DNA from: an uncultured bacterium
GTDB lineage: Bacteria; Actinomycetota; Coriobacteriia; Coriobacteriales; Coriobacteriaceae
DNA: 23,898 nucleotides
Assembly: GCA_905214615.1 (NCBI GenBank)
Contig: CAJMMX010000034.1
Location: forward strand, 1 to 23,898
Direction of reading: 5' to 3'
Below the pieces are notes generated by a model that saw only the letters and a list, made by a program, of their open reading frames with translations, was not told the origin of the DNA and made no database searches. Each line of letters starts with the position of its first letter. The stretch's first letter is position 1. This document shows, piece after piece, positions 6,975-15,357 of this stretch. The translations under genes were made by a program, and so were the position numbers.

Positions 6975-7888
6975 CGTTTCTGTTTGCCGGCCAGGGTGCC
7001 CAACACCCCGCGATGGGCGTCGACCTCATCGAAGCATCGCCGGCGGCTGCTGAGGTGTTTGCAATCGCCGATGAGGTGCGCCCGGGGACCAGTGAGCAGT
7101 GCCGGAGCGCCTCCAAGGAGGAGCTGTCGCAGACCGAGAACACGCAGCCGTGCGTGTTCGTTCACGACCTGGCAGCGGCTACCGCACTGCGTGAGCGCGG
7201 CGTGGTGCCTGCCGCCTGTGCGGGATTTTCGCTGGGCGAGGTCGCCGCGCTCACCTTTGCGGGGGCGTTCGATACGCGAGCGGGCTTTGAGCTCGTGTGC
7301 GAGCGCGCGGCGCTGATGGCCGCGGCTGCCGAGCGTCACCCCGGCGGCATGCGCGCCGTCATCAAACTCGATGCGGCGCAAGTCGAGAACCTGGCTTCGC
7401 AGGTCGGCGAGGACTGCTGGCCGGTCAACTACAACAGCCCGCAGCAGACGGTTGTGGCTGGAACGCCCGATGCGTTGCAGACCCTCGACGTCCTGGTAAA
7501 AGAGGCTGGCGGCCGCGCTATGAAAGTCGCGGTGTCGGGTGCATTTCATAGCCCCTATATGGTCGAGGCGACTGAGGGGCTGGCGACGTATATCCAAGCC
7601 GGCCACGCGCCGTCTCCGCTGCTGATTCCGGTCATGGCAAACATGACGGCGGCGCCCTATCCGGCGGACCCGCGAGCGGCATCGGATGTCTTGGCCAACC
7701 AGGTGAGTCATGCCGTTCGCTGGGTCGACACGCTGCATACTCTGCAGGATCAGGGCATCGATACGTTTATTGAGGTCGGCCCTGGCAAAACGCTGTCGGG
7801 CCTGGTCAAGCGTACGCTGAGCGACGTTCGCGTGTATTCGTGCGAGACGGCCGAGCAGGTCGCAGCTATTGCCGACGAGCTCACATAA
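6962..7888 (+). CDS. fabD: Malonyl-CoA:ACP transacylase
   Basis: FabD moves malonyl from CoA to ACP, linking the carboxylase products to the synthase. The 308-residue product starts VAFLFAGQGAQ, has the nucleophile elbow GFSLGE with Ser90, and the partner His196 in GAFHSPYM. The C-terminal FIEVGPGKTLSGLVKR segment is typical. The ATG at 6962 lies inside the end of fabK, with AAGGGT about 9 nt upstream, so translation is probably coupled. fabG follows after 30 nt. Confidence 0.96.
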   Translation: MGSVAFLFAGQGAQHPAMGVDLIEASPAAAEVFAIADEVRPGTSEQCRSASKEELSQTENTQPCVFVHDLAAATALRERGVVPAACAGFSLGEVAALTFAGAFDTRAGFELVCERAALMAAAAERHPGGMRAVIKLDAAQVENLASQVGEDCWPVNYNSPQQTVVAGTPDALQTLDVLVKEAGGRAMKVAVSGAFHSPYMVEATEGLATYIQAGHAPSPLLIPVMANMTAAPYPADPRAASDVLANQVSHAVRWVDTLHTLQDQGIDTFIEVGPGKTLSGLVKRTLSDVRVYSCETAEQVAAIADELT

Positions 7889-7918
7889 TCCACAGGGCTG
7901 TAACCCGAAAGGAATGAC

Positions 7919-8692
7919 ATGGGCAACTTGAACAACGGCGCGCTCGAGCGCAACGACTCACGTCGCGTGGCACTGGTCACGGGCGGTTCGCGAGGCATTG
8001 GCCGCGCCTGTGCAACCGGTTTGGCGGAGGACGGCTTTGATATCGCCGTCGTCTATGCCGGCAGCGTCGATGCGGCGCGCGAGACGTGCGAAGCCTGCGA
8101 GGCCGCTGGTGCCACAGCTCGCGCATATCAATGCGACGTGGCCGATCCCGCTGCCGTCAACGCGTGCGTGGAGACGGTCCTGAGCGACTTCGGCTCGATC
8201 TGGACACTCGTCAACAACGCCGGCATCACGCGCGACGGCCTGCTCATGCGTATGGGCGATGACGCCTTCGACCGCGTGCTCGATGTCAATCTCAAGGGAA
8301 CATTCAATATGACGCGCGCGCTCACCAAGACCTTTATGCGCCAGCGCGGCGGTTGCGTCGTCAACATGAGCTCGGTCGTGGGCCTGATGGGCAATGCCGG
8401 GCAAGCCAACTACGCTGCTTCCAAGGCGGGCGTGATAGGGCTTACCAAGGCGGTGGCGCGCGAGCTTGCGCCTCGTGGCGTACGAGCGAACGCGGTCGCC
8501 CCGGGGTTTGTCGAGACAGATATGACGGCAAAGCTCTCGGAGAAGGTGCGTACGGCAACCGAGGAACAGATTCCCCTTAAGCGCATGGCACGTCCCGAGG
8601 AAGTGGCCGGCGTGGTGCGCTTTTTAGCGAGCGATGCGGCTGCTTACATTACGGGCGAGGTCGTGCGCGTCGACGGCGGAATGGCGATGTAG
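7919..8692 (+). CDS. fabG: 3-oxoacyl-ACP reductase
   Basis: FabG reduces 3-ketoacyl-ACP to 3-hydroxyacyl-ACP with NADPH. The 257-residue short-chain dehydrogenase has the cofactor loop TGGSRGIG near residues 21-28, NNAGIT, and the catalytic Ser152, Tyr165 and Lys169 (NYAASK). It ends with the usual ITGEVVRVDGGMAM. The N-terminus (MGNLNNGALERNDSRR) runs about 12 residues longer than in many homologues. GAAAGGA before the ATG at 7919 supports this start. Confidence 0.96.
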   Translation: MGNLNNGALERNDSRRVALVTGGSRGIGRACATGLAEDGFDIAVVYAGSVDAARETCEACEAAGATARAYQCDVADPAAVNACVETVLSDFGSIWTLVNNAGITRDGLLMRMGDDAFDRVLDVNLKGTFNMTRALTKTFMRQRGGCVVNMSSVVGLMGNAGQANYAASKAGVIGLTKAVARELAPRGVRANAVAPGFVETDMTAKLSEKVRTATEEQIPLKRMARPEEVAGVVRFLASDAAAYITGEVVRVDGGMAM

Positions 8693-8731
8693 AAACCAGG
8701 GCCGAAGAACGGCTTGGATGAGGAGATCATG

Positions 8732-9979
8732 ATGGAACAGAGAGTTGCAATCACCGGCATCGGTGCCGTATCGCCGCTCGGCAACACCGCGCTTGCCACC
8801 TGGGCGGCCATGTGCGCCGGGACCTGTGGCATCGGCCCGATCACGCACTTCGATACCGATGCGTTTACCGTCAAGGTGGCGGCCGAAGTCAAGGGCTTTG
8901 ACGGCAACGAGTACTTTGGCAAGCGTGACGCCAAGCATCTGGACCCTTGCGTTCAGTTTGCGATGGCGGCTTCGGACGAGGCAATGCACGATGCGGGCTT
9001 TGATGTCGAAGGCGCCATCGATCGTGAGCGCCTGGGCGTCTACGTGGGCTCGGGCGTGGGCGGCATGACGACGCTCGTCGACAACGTCCACACGATCGCC
9101 GATCGTGGACCTCGCCGCGCATCGCCCTATATGATTGCGATGATGATCCCCAACATGGCTTCGGGCAATATCGCGATCCGCCACAAGGCAAAGGGACCGA
9201 CCCTGCCAGTCGTGACTGCTTGCGCGACCTCGGCCCATGCGGTGGGCGAGGCGTTCCGCGCCATCAAGCACGGCTATGCCGACGCGATCCTCGCGGGCGG
9301 CGCCGAGGCGGCCATTATCCCCGATGCCGTTGCAGGCTTTACGTCCTGCCGCGCATTGACCACCAACCCCGATCCTGCGACGGCTTGCCGCCCGTTCGAT
9401 GCAGACCGCGACGGCTTTGTGATGGGCGAGGGCGCTTGCGTGCTGGTACTCGAGAGCATGGAACATGCGCAGGCGCGCGGTGCGCACATTTATGCCGAGG
9501 TCGTGGGCTACGGCAACACCGATGATGCTTATCACATCACGAGTCCCGATCCCGAGGCCGCCGGCATTGCCCGCGCGATATCGCTGGCGGTGGCCGAGGG
9601 CGACGTCAAGCCTTCCGAGGGCCTCTACATCAATGCCCACGGCACCTCGACCAAGCTTAATGATTCGTCCGAGACGGCGGGCATTAAGCGAGCGCTCGGC
9701 GAGGACGCGGCGCGCGCCGCACATGTCTCGTCGACCAAGTCGATGACGGGGCACATGATCGGTGCCACGGGGGCCATCGAGGTCATGGCCTGCGCCATGG
9801 CACTCGAGCAGGGCGTGGTGCCGCCGACCATTAACTACCACACGCCCGATTCCGCCTGCGATCTTGATTACACGCCCAATCGCGCGGTTCGCGCCGACCT
9901 TACCTGGGCGCTTTCGACCAACCTGGGCTTTGGCGGGCACAACGCCGCCATCGCGCTGCGTAGATATACGAGGAGCTAG
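8732..9979 (+). CDS. fabF: Beta-ketoacyl-ACP synthase II
   Basis: FabF extends acyl-ACP by two carbons with malonyl-ACP. The product starts MEQRVAITGIGAVSPLGN and has the Cys-His-His set: Cys164 (TACATSAH), His303 (NAHGTST) and His341 (MTGHMIGA). The C-terminal GFGGHNAA loop is present. Start choice is uncertain: ATG at 8729 or 8732, or TTG at 8714. GAGGAG at 8720-8725 best fits 8732, which gives 415 residues. It is the only elongating synthase in the operon, so the single FabF with FabH must handle condensation unless others lie elsewhere. Confidence 0.96.
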   Translation: MEQRVAITGIGAVSPLGNTALATWAAMCAGTCGIGPITHFDTDAFTVKVAAEVKGFDGNEYFGKRDAKHLDPCVQFAMAASDEAMHDAGFDVEGAIDRERLGVYVGSGVGGMTTLVDNVHTIADRGPRRASPYMIAMMIPNMASGNIAIRHKAKGPTLPVVTACATSAHAVGEAFRAIKHGYADAILAGGAEAAIIPDAVAGFTSCRALTTNPDPATACRPFDADRDGFVMGEGACVLVLESMEHAQARGAHIYAEVVGYGNTDDAYHITSPDPEAAGIARAISLAVAEGDVKPSEGLYINAHGTSTKLNDSSETAGIKRALGEDAARAAHVSSTKSMTGHMIGATGAIEVMACAMALEQGVVPPTINYHTPDSACDLDYTPNRAVRADLTWALSTNLGFGGHNAAIALRRYTRS

Positions 9980-9982
9980 AGC

Positions 9983-10456
9983 ATGGATTCCAAAAGACTT
10001 GCCGAGATAGCCGATGTGATGGAGGACCGCGGCCTCACGCGCGTACGCGTTGAGGAGCCCGATGGCACCGCGGTCGAACTCGAGCGCGCGAGTGTGGCGC
10101 AGCCGGTTGCCGTGCCCATGCCTATGCCGAGCGCCATGGCCGCTCAAGTTGCAGCTCCCACAGTCGCGCCTGCCGCACCGGAACCCGCCACGCAGACACC
10201 TGCCGCCGCGCCGGAGCCCAAGGGCACCGAGGTGACTGCTCCCATGGTGGGCGTCTTCTATGCTGCCCCTGCGCCGGGCGACGAGCCATTTGTGCGCGTG
10301 GGCTCCAAGGTCAAGGCCAGCGAGACCCTCTGCATCATCGAGGCCATGAAGGTTCTCAACGAGGTGACGGCCGAGGCAGACGGTGAGGTGCTCGAGATCT
10401 GCGTGGCCGACGGCGACCTCGTGGAGTTTGGCAGCTGCCTCATGAGGATCGGATAG
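9983..10456 (+). CDS. accB: Biotin carboxyl carrier protein of acetyl-CoA carboxylase
   Basis: AccB carries carboxybiotin between the biotin carboxylase and carboxyltransferase. The 157-residue product has a short N-terminal helix region, a Pro/Ala/Val-rich flexible linker (about residues 40-80) and a C-terminal biotinyl domain with EAMKVLNEV, the acceptor being Lys123. The adjacent divergent birA is the expected modifying enzyme. The start lies 3 nt after the fabF stop, with AGGAG inside the end of fabF. Confidence 0.96.
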   Translation: MDSKRLAEIADVMEDRGLTRVRVEEPDGTAVELERASVAQPVAVPMPMPSAMAAQVAAPTVAPAAPEPATQTPAAAPEPKGTEVTAPMVGVFYAAPAPGDEPFVRVGSKVKASETLCIIEAMKVLNEVTAEADGEVLEICVADGDLVEFGSCLMRIG

Positions 10457-10465
10457 GTGATATCC

Positions 10466-10888
10466 ATGAACAAAGAAGAGCTCAAGAAGCTGTTACCGCA
10501 TCGCGAGCCGATGCTTTTGCTCGACGAAGCCGAGCTGGTGGGCGACGAGGCCCACGGCAAGATCACGATTACAGGCGACGAGTACTTTTTGCAGGGACAT
10601 TTTCCGGGAAACCCGGTCGTTCCCGGCGTGATTCAGTGCGAGATGCTCGCCCAGAACTGCTGCGTGCTGCTGATGGGCGATGAGGAGGCGCGCGGCGCGA
10701 CGCCGTTCTACACGAGTCTGGACAAGGTGCGCTTTAAGCGTCCGGTGCGCCCGGGCGACACGGTGGATCTAGTGTGCTCCATCACGCGTGCGCGCGGGCC
10801 GTTCCGCTTTGCGACGGGTACTGCGAGCGTCAACGGTGAGGTTTGCTGCCGCGCCGATATGTCTTTTGCACTCATGCACGAAAGTTAA
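10466..10888 (+). CDS. fabZ: 3-hydroxyacyl-ACP dehydratase
   Basis: FabZ removes water from 3-hydroxyacyl-ACP to give the trans-2-enoyl-ACP used by FabK. The 140-residue hotdog-fold protein has LPHREPMLLLD and the active-site pair His45 (GHFPGNPVVPGV) and Glu59 (QCEMLAQ), spaced 14 residues apart as usual. A GTG at 10457 would add three residues; ATG at 10466 has a weak GGTG upstream and gives the normal N-terminus. No FabA, FabM or FabN-like isomerase accompanies it, so the source of unsaturated chains is not visible here. Confidence 0.95.
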   Translation: MNKEELKKLLPHREPMLLLDEAELVGDEAHGKITITGDEYFLQGHFPGNPVVPGVIQCEMLAQNCCVLLMGDEEARGATPFYTSLDKVRFKRPVRPGDTVDLVCSITRARGPFRFATGTASVNGEVCCRADMSFALMHES

Positions 10889-10898
10889 GGAAGGCTCC

Positions 10899-12242
10899 AT
10901 GTTCGACAAAGTGCTCATCGCCAACCGCGGCGAAGTCGCGGTCCGTGTTATCCGCGCGTGCCGCGATATGGGCATCAAGACCGTTGCCGTTTATTCCACG
11001 GCCGATGCGGACGCGCTACACGTGCAGCTTGCCGACGAGGCGTATTGCATCGGCGGCCCGCGTCTTGCCGAGAGCTACCTCAACGACGATGCCGTGCTCA
11101 CCTGTGCCGTAAAGTCGGGAGCTAAGGCAATTCATCCCGGCTATGGCTTCTTTTCCGAGAAGGCGAGCTTCGTGCGCGACTGCGACAAGTTCGGTCTGGC
11201 GTTTGTCGGTCCTTCGGCCGAGGTGATCGACAGCATGGGCGACAAGGACGCCGCACGCCGAACGGCCGCTGCTGCGGGCGTGCCCATCGTGCCGGGCTGC
11301 GATTTGCTCAAAAGCCCCGAGGAAGCAACGGCCGAGGCCGAGCGCATCGGCTGCCCCGTGCTTATTAAGGCGCGCGCGGGCGGCGGCGGTCGCGGTATTC
11401 GCAAGGTCGAGCGCGTGGAAGATGCGGCAAAGGCGTTCATCGAGGCGCGTGCCGAGGGTGAGGCCGTTTTTGGCGACGGCGAGTGCTACATGGAGAAGTT
11501 CGTTGCGCCGGCGCATCACGTTGAGGTACAGATTATGGCCGATAAGCAGGGCCATGTGTTTTCGCTCGGCGAGCGCGAGTGCTCGGTGCAGCGCCGCAAC
11601 CAAAAGCTGATCGAGGAGAGCCCCGCGCCGTGCCTCGACGGACGCGATGATATTCGTGCCCGTATGCACAAGGCCGCGCGCGACCTGGCTCGTGCCGTTG
11701 GCTATGAGGGCGCTGGCACCATCGAGTTTTTGTACTCAGATGACGGCAATTTCTACTTTATGGAAATGAACACGCGCTTGCAGGTGGAGCATCCGGTTAC
11801 GGAGTTTGTGACCGATACCGACCTGGTTAAGTGGCAGCTGCGCGTGGCTGCCGGCCAGCCTCTGCCCTTTGAGCAGGAGGACGTACCGGTCCGCAACCAC
11901 GCCATGGAGTGCCGCATCAATGCCGAAACGCCGGACTTTCTACCGTCATGTGGAACGGTCACCGCGTTGCGTGTGCCGGGTGGTCCGCGCGTGCGCTGGG
12001 ATTCCGCCATGTTTACCGGAGCGAAAGTTCCGCCGTACTACGACTCCATGCTCGGCAAGCTCATCGTGTGCGCGCCCACGCGTGACGGTGCCATTCGCAA
12101 GATGCGCTCGGCCCTGGGCGAGCTCGTGATTGAGGGCGTGAGCGAAAATAGCGAGCTTCAGCTCGACGTGCTGGCAAACGACGAGTTTTTGTCGGGCATG
12201 TATCACACCGATCTGATGGGGCATCTCTATGTTGATGAATAG
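10899..12242 (+). CDS. accC: Biotin carboxylase subunit of acetyl-CoA carboxylase
   Basis: AccC carboxylates the biotin of AccB using ATP and bicarbonate. The 447-residue ATP-grasp protein starts MFDKVLIANRGEVAVR and has HPGYGFFSE, the glycine-rich ATP loop AGGGGRGIRK, EMNTRLQVEHPVTE and the C-terminal domain with YYDSMLGKLI. The open frame extends upstream to 10788, inside fabZ. I chose 10899 because GGAAGG precedes it and MFDKVLIANRGE is the family start. It overlaps accDA by 14 nt. Confidence 0.97.
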   Translation: MFDKVLIANRGEVAVRVIRACRDMGIKTVAVYSTADADALHVQLADEAYCIGGPRLAESYLNDDAVLTCAVKSGAKAIHPGYGFFSEKASFVRDCDKFGLAFVGPSAEVIDSMGDKDAARRTAAAAGVPIVPGCDLLKSPEEATAEAERIGCPVLIKARAGGGGRGIRKVERVEDAAKAFIEARAEGEAVFGDGECYMEKFVAPAHHVEVQIMADKQGHVFSLGERECSVQRRNQKLIEESPAPCLDGRDDIRARMHKAARDLARAVGYEGAGTIEFLYSDDGNFYFMEMNTRLQVEHPVTEFVTDTDLVKWQLRVAAGQPLPFEQEDVPVRNHAMECRINAETPDFLPSCGTVTALRVPGGPRVRWDSAMFTGAKVPPYYDSMLGKLIVCAPTRDGAIRKMRSALGELVIEGVSENSELQLDVLANDEFLSGMYHTDLMGHLYVDE

Positions 12243-13953
12243 AAAAGCGAAGACGGTCAACGTCCTTGAGGGGCCGATAACCGAGTCGTGCGCCGAGTTC
12301 CCCGCGCGCCACGTGTTTGTCAAATGCCCGGAGTGCCGCCGTGTGATCGATGAGGCGCGCCTGCACGACAACCTCGAGGTCTGCCCTCGTTGCGGCAAAC
12401 ACTTTCGCGTGAGCGGTCGCGCGCGCATGCGCATGACGGTCGACGCGGGTACCTTTGAGGAATGGGATGCCAATCTGGCGTCGAAGGACTTCCTCTCGTT
12501 TCCCGGTTATGCCGACAAGCTTAAGAGCGTGAGCGAGCGTTCGGGCGAGCGCGATGCCGTTGTGTGCGGCAGGGGCAAAATCTGCGGCTGCGATACCGCG
12601 CTCTTCTTTATGGATGCCAACTTTATGATGGGCTCAATGGGCTCCGTGGTGGGCGAGAAGATCTGTCGTGTCTTTGAGCGCGCGGCCGAGTTGGGGCTGC
12701 CGGTCGTTGGCTTTACCGTATCGGGCGGCGCCCGCATGCAGGAGGGCGTGACCTCGCTCATGCAGATGGCCAAGATTTCTGCGGCGGTTAGGCGCCACAG
12801 CGAGGCGGGCGGCCTGTATATCACGGTGCTCACCGATCCCACGACCGGAGGTGTAACCGCGAGCTTTGCCATGGAGGGCGACATTATCCTGGCCGAGCCC
12901 GATGCCCTGACGGCATTTGCCGGCCCGCGCGTGATCGAGCAGAACATGCACAAGCGTCTGCCCAAGGGATTCCAGCGTTCCGAGTTTTTGCTGGAGCACG
13001 GCTTTTGCGATGCCGTTGTTCCGCGTGGTGAGATTGCGCTCACGGTAGGCGAGCTGCTGGCGCTGCACGAAGGGCACGCGCCCGGCCTGGGGGCACCGCA
13101 TGAGATCGTGCATACGGGTCGTCGCGACAAAAAGCTGGGACACTTGTTTAAGCGCTCGGCCGCACCAAAAAGCGCGCTCGAAATCGTCAAACAGACTCGC
13201 TCGGCGAACCGCGCCACGGCAGGCGAGATGATCTCGTTGGGTCTCGACGGATTCGTAGAGCTGCACGGCGACCGCTACTTTGGCGACGATGCTGCCGTGG
13301 TGGGCGGCATCGGCTGGAAAGACGGGCGACCCGTGACGGTTATCGCCATCGAGCGCGGTACCACGACCAAAGAGCGCATGCGTCGCAACTTTGGTATGGC
13401 ACATCCCGAGGGCTACCGCAAGGCACGTCGCCTGATGCACCAAGCCGAGAAATTTGGTCGGCCGGTTCTGTGCCTGGTTGATACTTCGGGCGCGTTTTGC
13501 GGCATCGGTGCCGAGGAGCGCGGCCAGGGCGAGGCGATTGCCCGGAATCTCATGGAGATGAGCGGCCTTAAGACGCCGATTGTCTCGGTGGTGACAGGCG
13601 AGGGCGGCTCTGGTGGCGCGCTGGCGCTGTCCGTGGCCGACCGCATCCTGATGCTCTCGAGCTCGGCCTATTCGGTCGTGAGCCCCGAGGCCTGTGCGTC
13701 GATCCTGTGGAAGGATACCGAGCGCGCGAATGAGGCCGCTGAGGCGCTTAAGCTCACGGCCCCCGATCTGTTGGCGCTCGGCATCATCGACGGCATTGTT
13801 GACGATAGGGGCCTGTCGCATGAGGAGATCGCCGGTGTCGTCATGTCCTCGGCATTTGATGCCTTCGATACGCTTGGGCAGCTCGACGACGCGACCCTCA
13901 CAAACCTCCGCTACGAAAAGTACCGCGCAATCGGTCAGTACCGCACGATGTGA
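12229..13953 (+). CDS. accDA: Fused acetyl-CoA carboxylase carboxyltransferase, beta-alpha
   Basis: The carboxyltransferase passes the carboxyl group from biotin to acetyl-CoA, giving malonyl-CoA. This 574-residue protein joins both subunits. The AccD part (to about residue 300) has the zinc ribbon Cys33-Cys36 and Cys52-Cys55, then the crotonase core with GGARMQEG and DPTTGGVTASFA. The AccA part (from about 312) begins ALEIVKQTRS and has LHGDRYFGDD, MAHPEGYRKA, DTSGAFCGIGAEERGQ and GEGGSGGALAL. It lacks most of the N-terminal helical region of free AccA. The junction HTGRRDKKLGHLFKRS is short and shows no relic stop. It starts inside accC and is the last biosynthetic gene of the operon. Confidence 0.93.
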   Translation: MLMNRKAKTVNVLEGPITESCAEFPARHVFVKCPECRRVIDEARLHDNLEVCPRCGKHFRVSGRARMRMTVDAGTFEEWDANLASKDFLSFPGYADKLKSVSERSGERDAVVCGRGKICGCDTALFFMDANFMMGSMGSVVGEKICRVFERAAELGLPVVGFTVSGGARMQEGVTSLMQMAKISAAVRRHSEAGGLYITVLTDPTTGGVTASFAMEGDIILAEPDALTAFAGPRVIEQNMHKRLPKGFQRSEFLLEHGFCDAVVPRGEIALTVGELLALHEGHAPGLGAPHEIVHTGRRDKKLGHLFKRSAAPKSALEIVKQTRSANRATAGEMISLGLDGFVELHGDRYFGDDAAVVGGIGWKDGRPVTVIAIERGTTTKERMRRNFGMAHPEGYRKARRLMHQAEKFGRPVLCLVDTSGAFCGIGAEERGQGEAIARNLMEMSGLKTPIVSVVTGEGGSGGALALSVADRILMLSSSAYSVVSPEACASILWKDTERANEAAEALKLTAPDLLALGIIDGIVDDRGLSHEEIAGVVMSSAFDAFDTLGQLDDATLTNLRYEKYRAIGQYRTM

Positions 13954-13978
13954 CAAAGGGACAGTCCGCATGTCACAT
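13948..13978. repeat. Imperfect palindrome at the accDA end
   Basis: ATGTGAC (13948-13954) is the inverse of GTCACAT (13972-13978). The segment includes GACAAAGGG (13952-13960), which recurs at 15217-15225 just past the next gene. It overlaps the accDA stop codon and has no T-run. Confidence 0.35.
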
Positions 13979-13993
13979 TGGGAAAGGCGTTCC

Positions 13994-15208
13994 ATGTCAC
14001 AAGTTTCTAACACCTCGTTTACAACGACGGTTTCATCAAACGCCATGGCCGTGGTGGACTATCTGTCCAAAAGCATGATGTCGGCGTTGCCGTTTATTGT
14101 CTGCGCGGCGCTGTTCCGCACCGTTGCCGTCATTATGGGCGAAGGCATGCTTGGTCTATGGCCTGCCGATTCCGAAATCTATCGCCTGTTTTACAGCTGG
14201 CTGTATAACGCTGGCTATTACTTTTTGCCCATCTATCTTGGTTGGGCCGCTGCCCGCCAGCTCGGTTGCTCGGAGCAGCTGGGCATGATGCTGGGCGGCG
14301 TATTGATTGTGCCCGATCTGCTTAAGCTCGTTGATGCCGCATCGACGACGGGGGCATCGATGACTTTCGTGTATGGTCTACTTCCCGCGCCGGTCAACGA
14401 TTACACGGCGACTGTTATTCCGATTCTCATCTCGGTGCCCGTGCTATGGCGAGTGGAGTGTTTCTTTCGGCGCGTTATCCCTAAGGCCGTGGCGTTTTCG
14501 TTCGTTCCGTTTGCGACCATGCTCGTCATGGTTCCGGTTTCGCTGTGCATTACGGCGCCGGCGGGCAGCTATCTGGGCATGCTGTTGGGACAGCTTATGT
14601 TTATGCTTGGCAATTCCGGTGGCATCGTGTCGCTGCTTACGCTCATGGGGCTTGCCGCGGGTTGGGAGTTCCTTAAGATTGCGGGCATCAGCAACGTTGT
14701 CCTATCGCTCGCCTATGCGCAGTTTATGAGTGTGGGAACGGATTCGTGCATTCTGATCGCCGCGACGATGGCAACGTTTGCCGTTTGGGGCATGCCCTTT
14801 GGTGCGTCGCTTCGCGTTGCGGATAAGGACGAGAAGGCTCTCATGCTGGGCTATTCGATCTCGGGCGTGCTTGGTGGCGTAAGTGAGCCGGCGCTGTACG
14901 GTTGCGGCTTTAAATATGGCAGGTGCCTGACGTGCATGGCCATTGGCGGCGCCGTCGGAGGCCTTGTTGCGGCCGTGGGCCACGTTACGGCCTATACCAT
15001 CGGTATGACGAATGTCCTCATGGTCATTGGTTTTGCCACGGGCGGCATCTCGAACCTGCTATGGTGCTGTGCTGCCGGCGGTGTGGCATTTGCGGTGTCT
15101 GCGGCGCTGAGCTACTGCTTTGGCGTGGTGCCGGCGAAGGGGCAGGCGGCAGAAGACGGAGCTGATTCACCCGAAACCTCGAAGAGCGTGGCCGAAGCAA
15201 GCGCATAA
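13994..15208 (+). CDS. Stand-alone PTS sugar EIIC membrane component, beta-glucoside type
   Basis: EIIC is the sugar-translocating membrane domain of a phosphotransferase permease. The 404-residue protein is almost wholly hydrophobic, with about ten membrane segments. It has the family features GYYFLPIYLGWAAA, NDYTATVIPILI and VSEPALYG, with Glu298 matching the sugar-site Glu of this family. There is no EIIB (no phosphorylated Cys domain) and no EIIA, so it needs partners from elsewhere or has another role. ATG at 13994 follows AAAGG; an in-frame ATG at 13970 would add eight residues. It lies 40 nt after accDA with no clear terminator between, so it may be cotranscribed with fatty-acid genes. 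The substrate cannot be told. Confidence 0.8.
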   Translation: MSQVSNTSFTTTVSSNAMAVVDYLSKSMMSALPFIVCAALFRTVAVIMGEGMLGLWPADSEIYRLFYSWLYNAGYYFLPIYLGWAAARQLGCSEQLGMMLGGVLIVPDLLKLVDAASTTGASMTFVYGLLPAPVNDYTATVIPILISVPVLWRVECFFRRVIPKAVAFSFVPFATMLVMVPVSLCITAPAGSYLGMLLGQLMFMLGNSGGIVSLLTLMGLAAGWEFLKIAGISNVVLSLAYAQFMSVGTDSCILIAATMATFAVWGMPFGASLRVADKDEKALMLGYSISGVLGGVSEPALYGCGFKYGRCLTCMAIGGAVGGLVAAVGHVTAYTIGMTNVLMVIGFATGGISNLLWCCAAGGVAFAVSAALSYCFGVVPAKGQAAEDGADSPETSKSVAEASA

Positions 15209-15216
15209 ACCTGTGC

Positions 15217-15238
15217 GACAAAGGGCGATTTCTTTGTC
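15217..15238. repeat. Short hairpin after the EIIC gene
   Basis: GACAAAG (15217-15223) pairs with CTTTGTC (15232-15238). GACAAAGGG here also occurs at 13952-13960, so the EIIC gene is bracketed by this 9-bp direct repeat. Confidence 0.35.
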
Positions 15239-15245
15239 ATGTTCC

Positions 15246-15278
15246 AAGGTCGTGGCCCGTGTGGGTTGCGGCCTTTTT
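15246..15278 (+). terminator. Terminator at the end of the fab-acc-EIIC unit
   Basis: AAGGTCG (15246-15252) pairs with CGGCCTT (15269-15275), extended inward by GGCCC with GGGTT, and runs into TTTTT. It lies 37 nt after the EIIC stop. The remaining gap to 15357 has a possible -10 box TACAAT at 15305-15310 without a clear -35. Confidence 0.8.
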
Positions 15279-15357
15279 GTATCTGGAGGACAAAGTGGCT
15301 ACACTACAATCCGTTTGAGCAATAGATATATAGGTAGTGCCGTGGGGGCGGATATAG

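Noticed and set aside
10788..10898. Longer accC start inside fabZ
   Set aside because: The 37-residue extension is out-of-frame fabZ sequence; the family N-terminus begins at 10899.
13694..13993. Longer EIIC start inside accDA
   Set aside because: It reads accDA in another frame; ATG at 13994 has AAAGG at the right distance.
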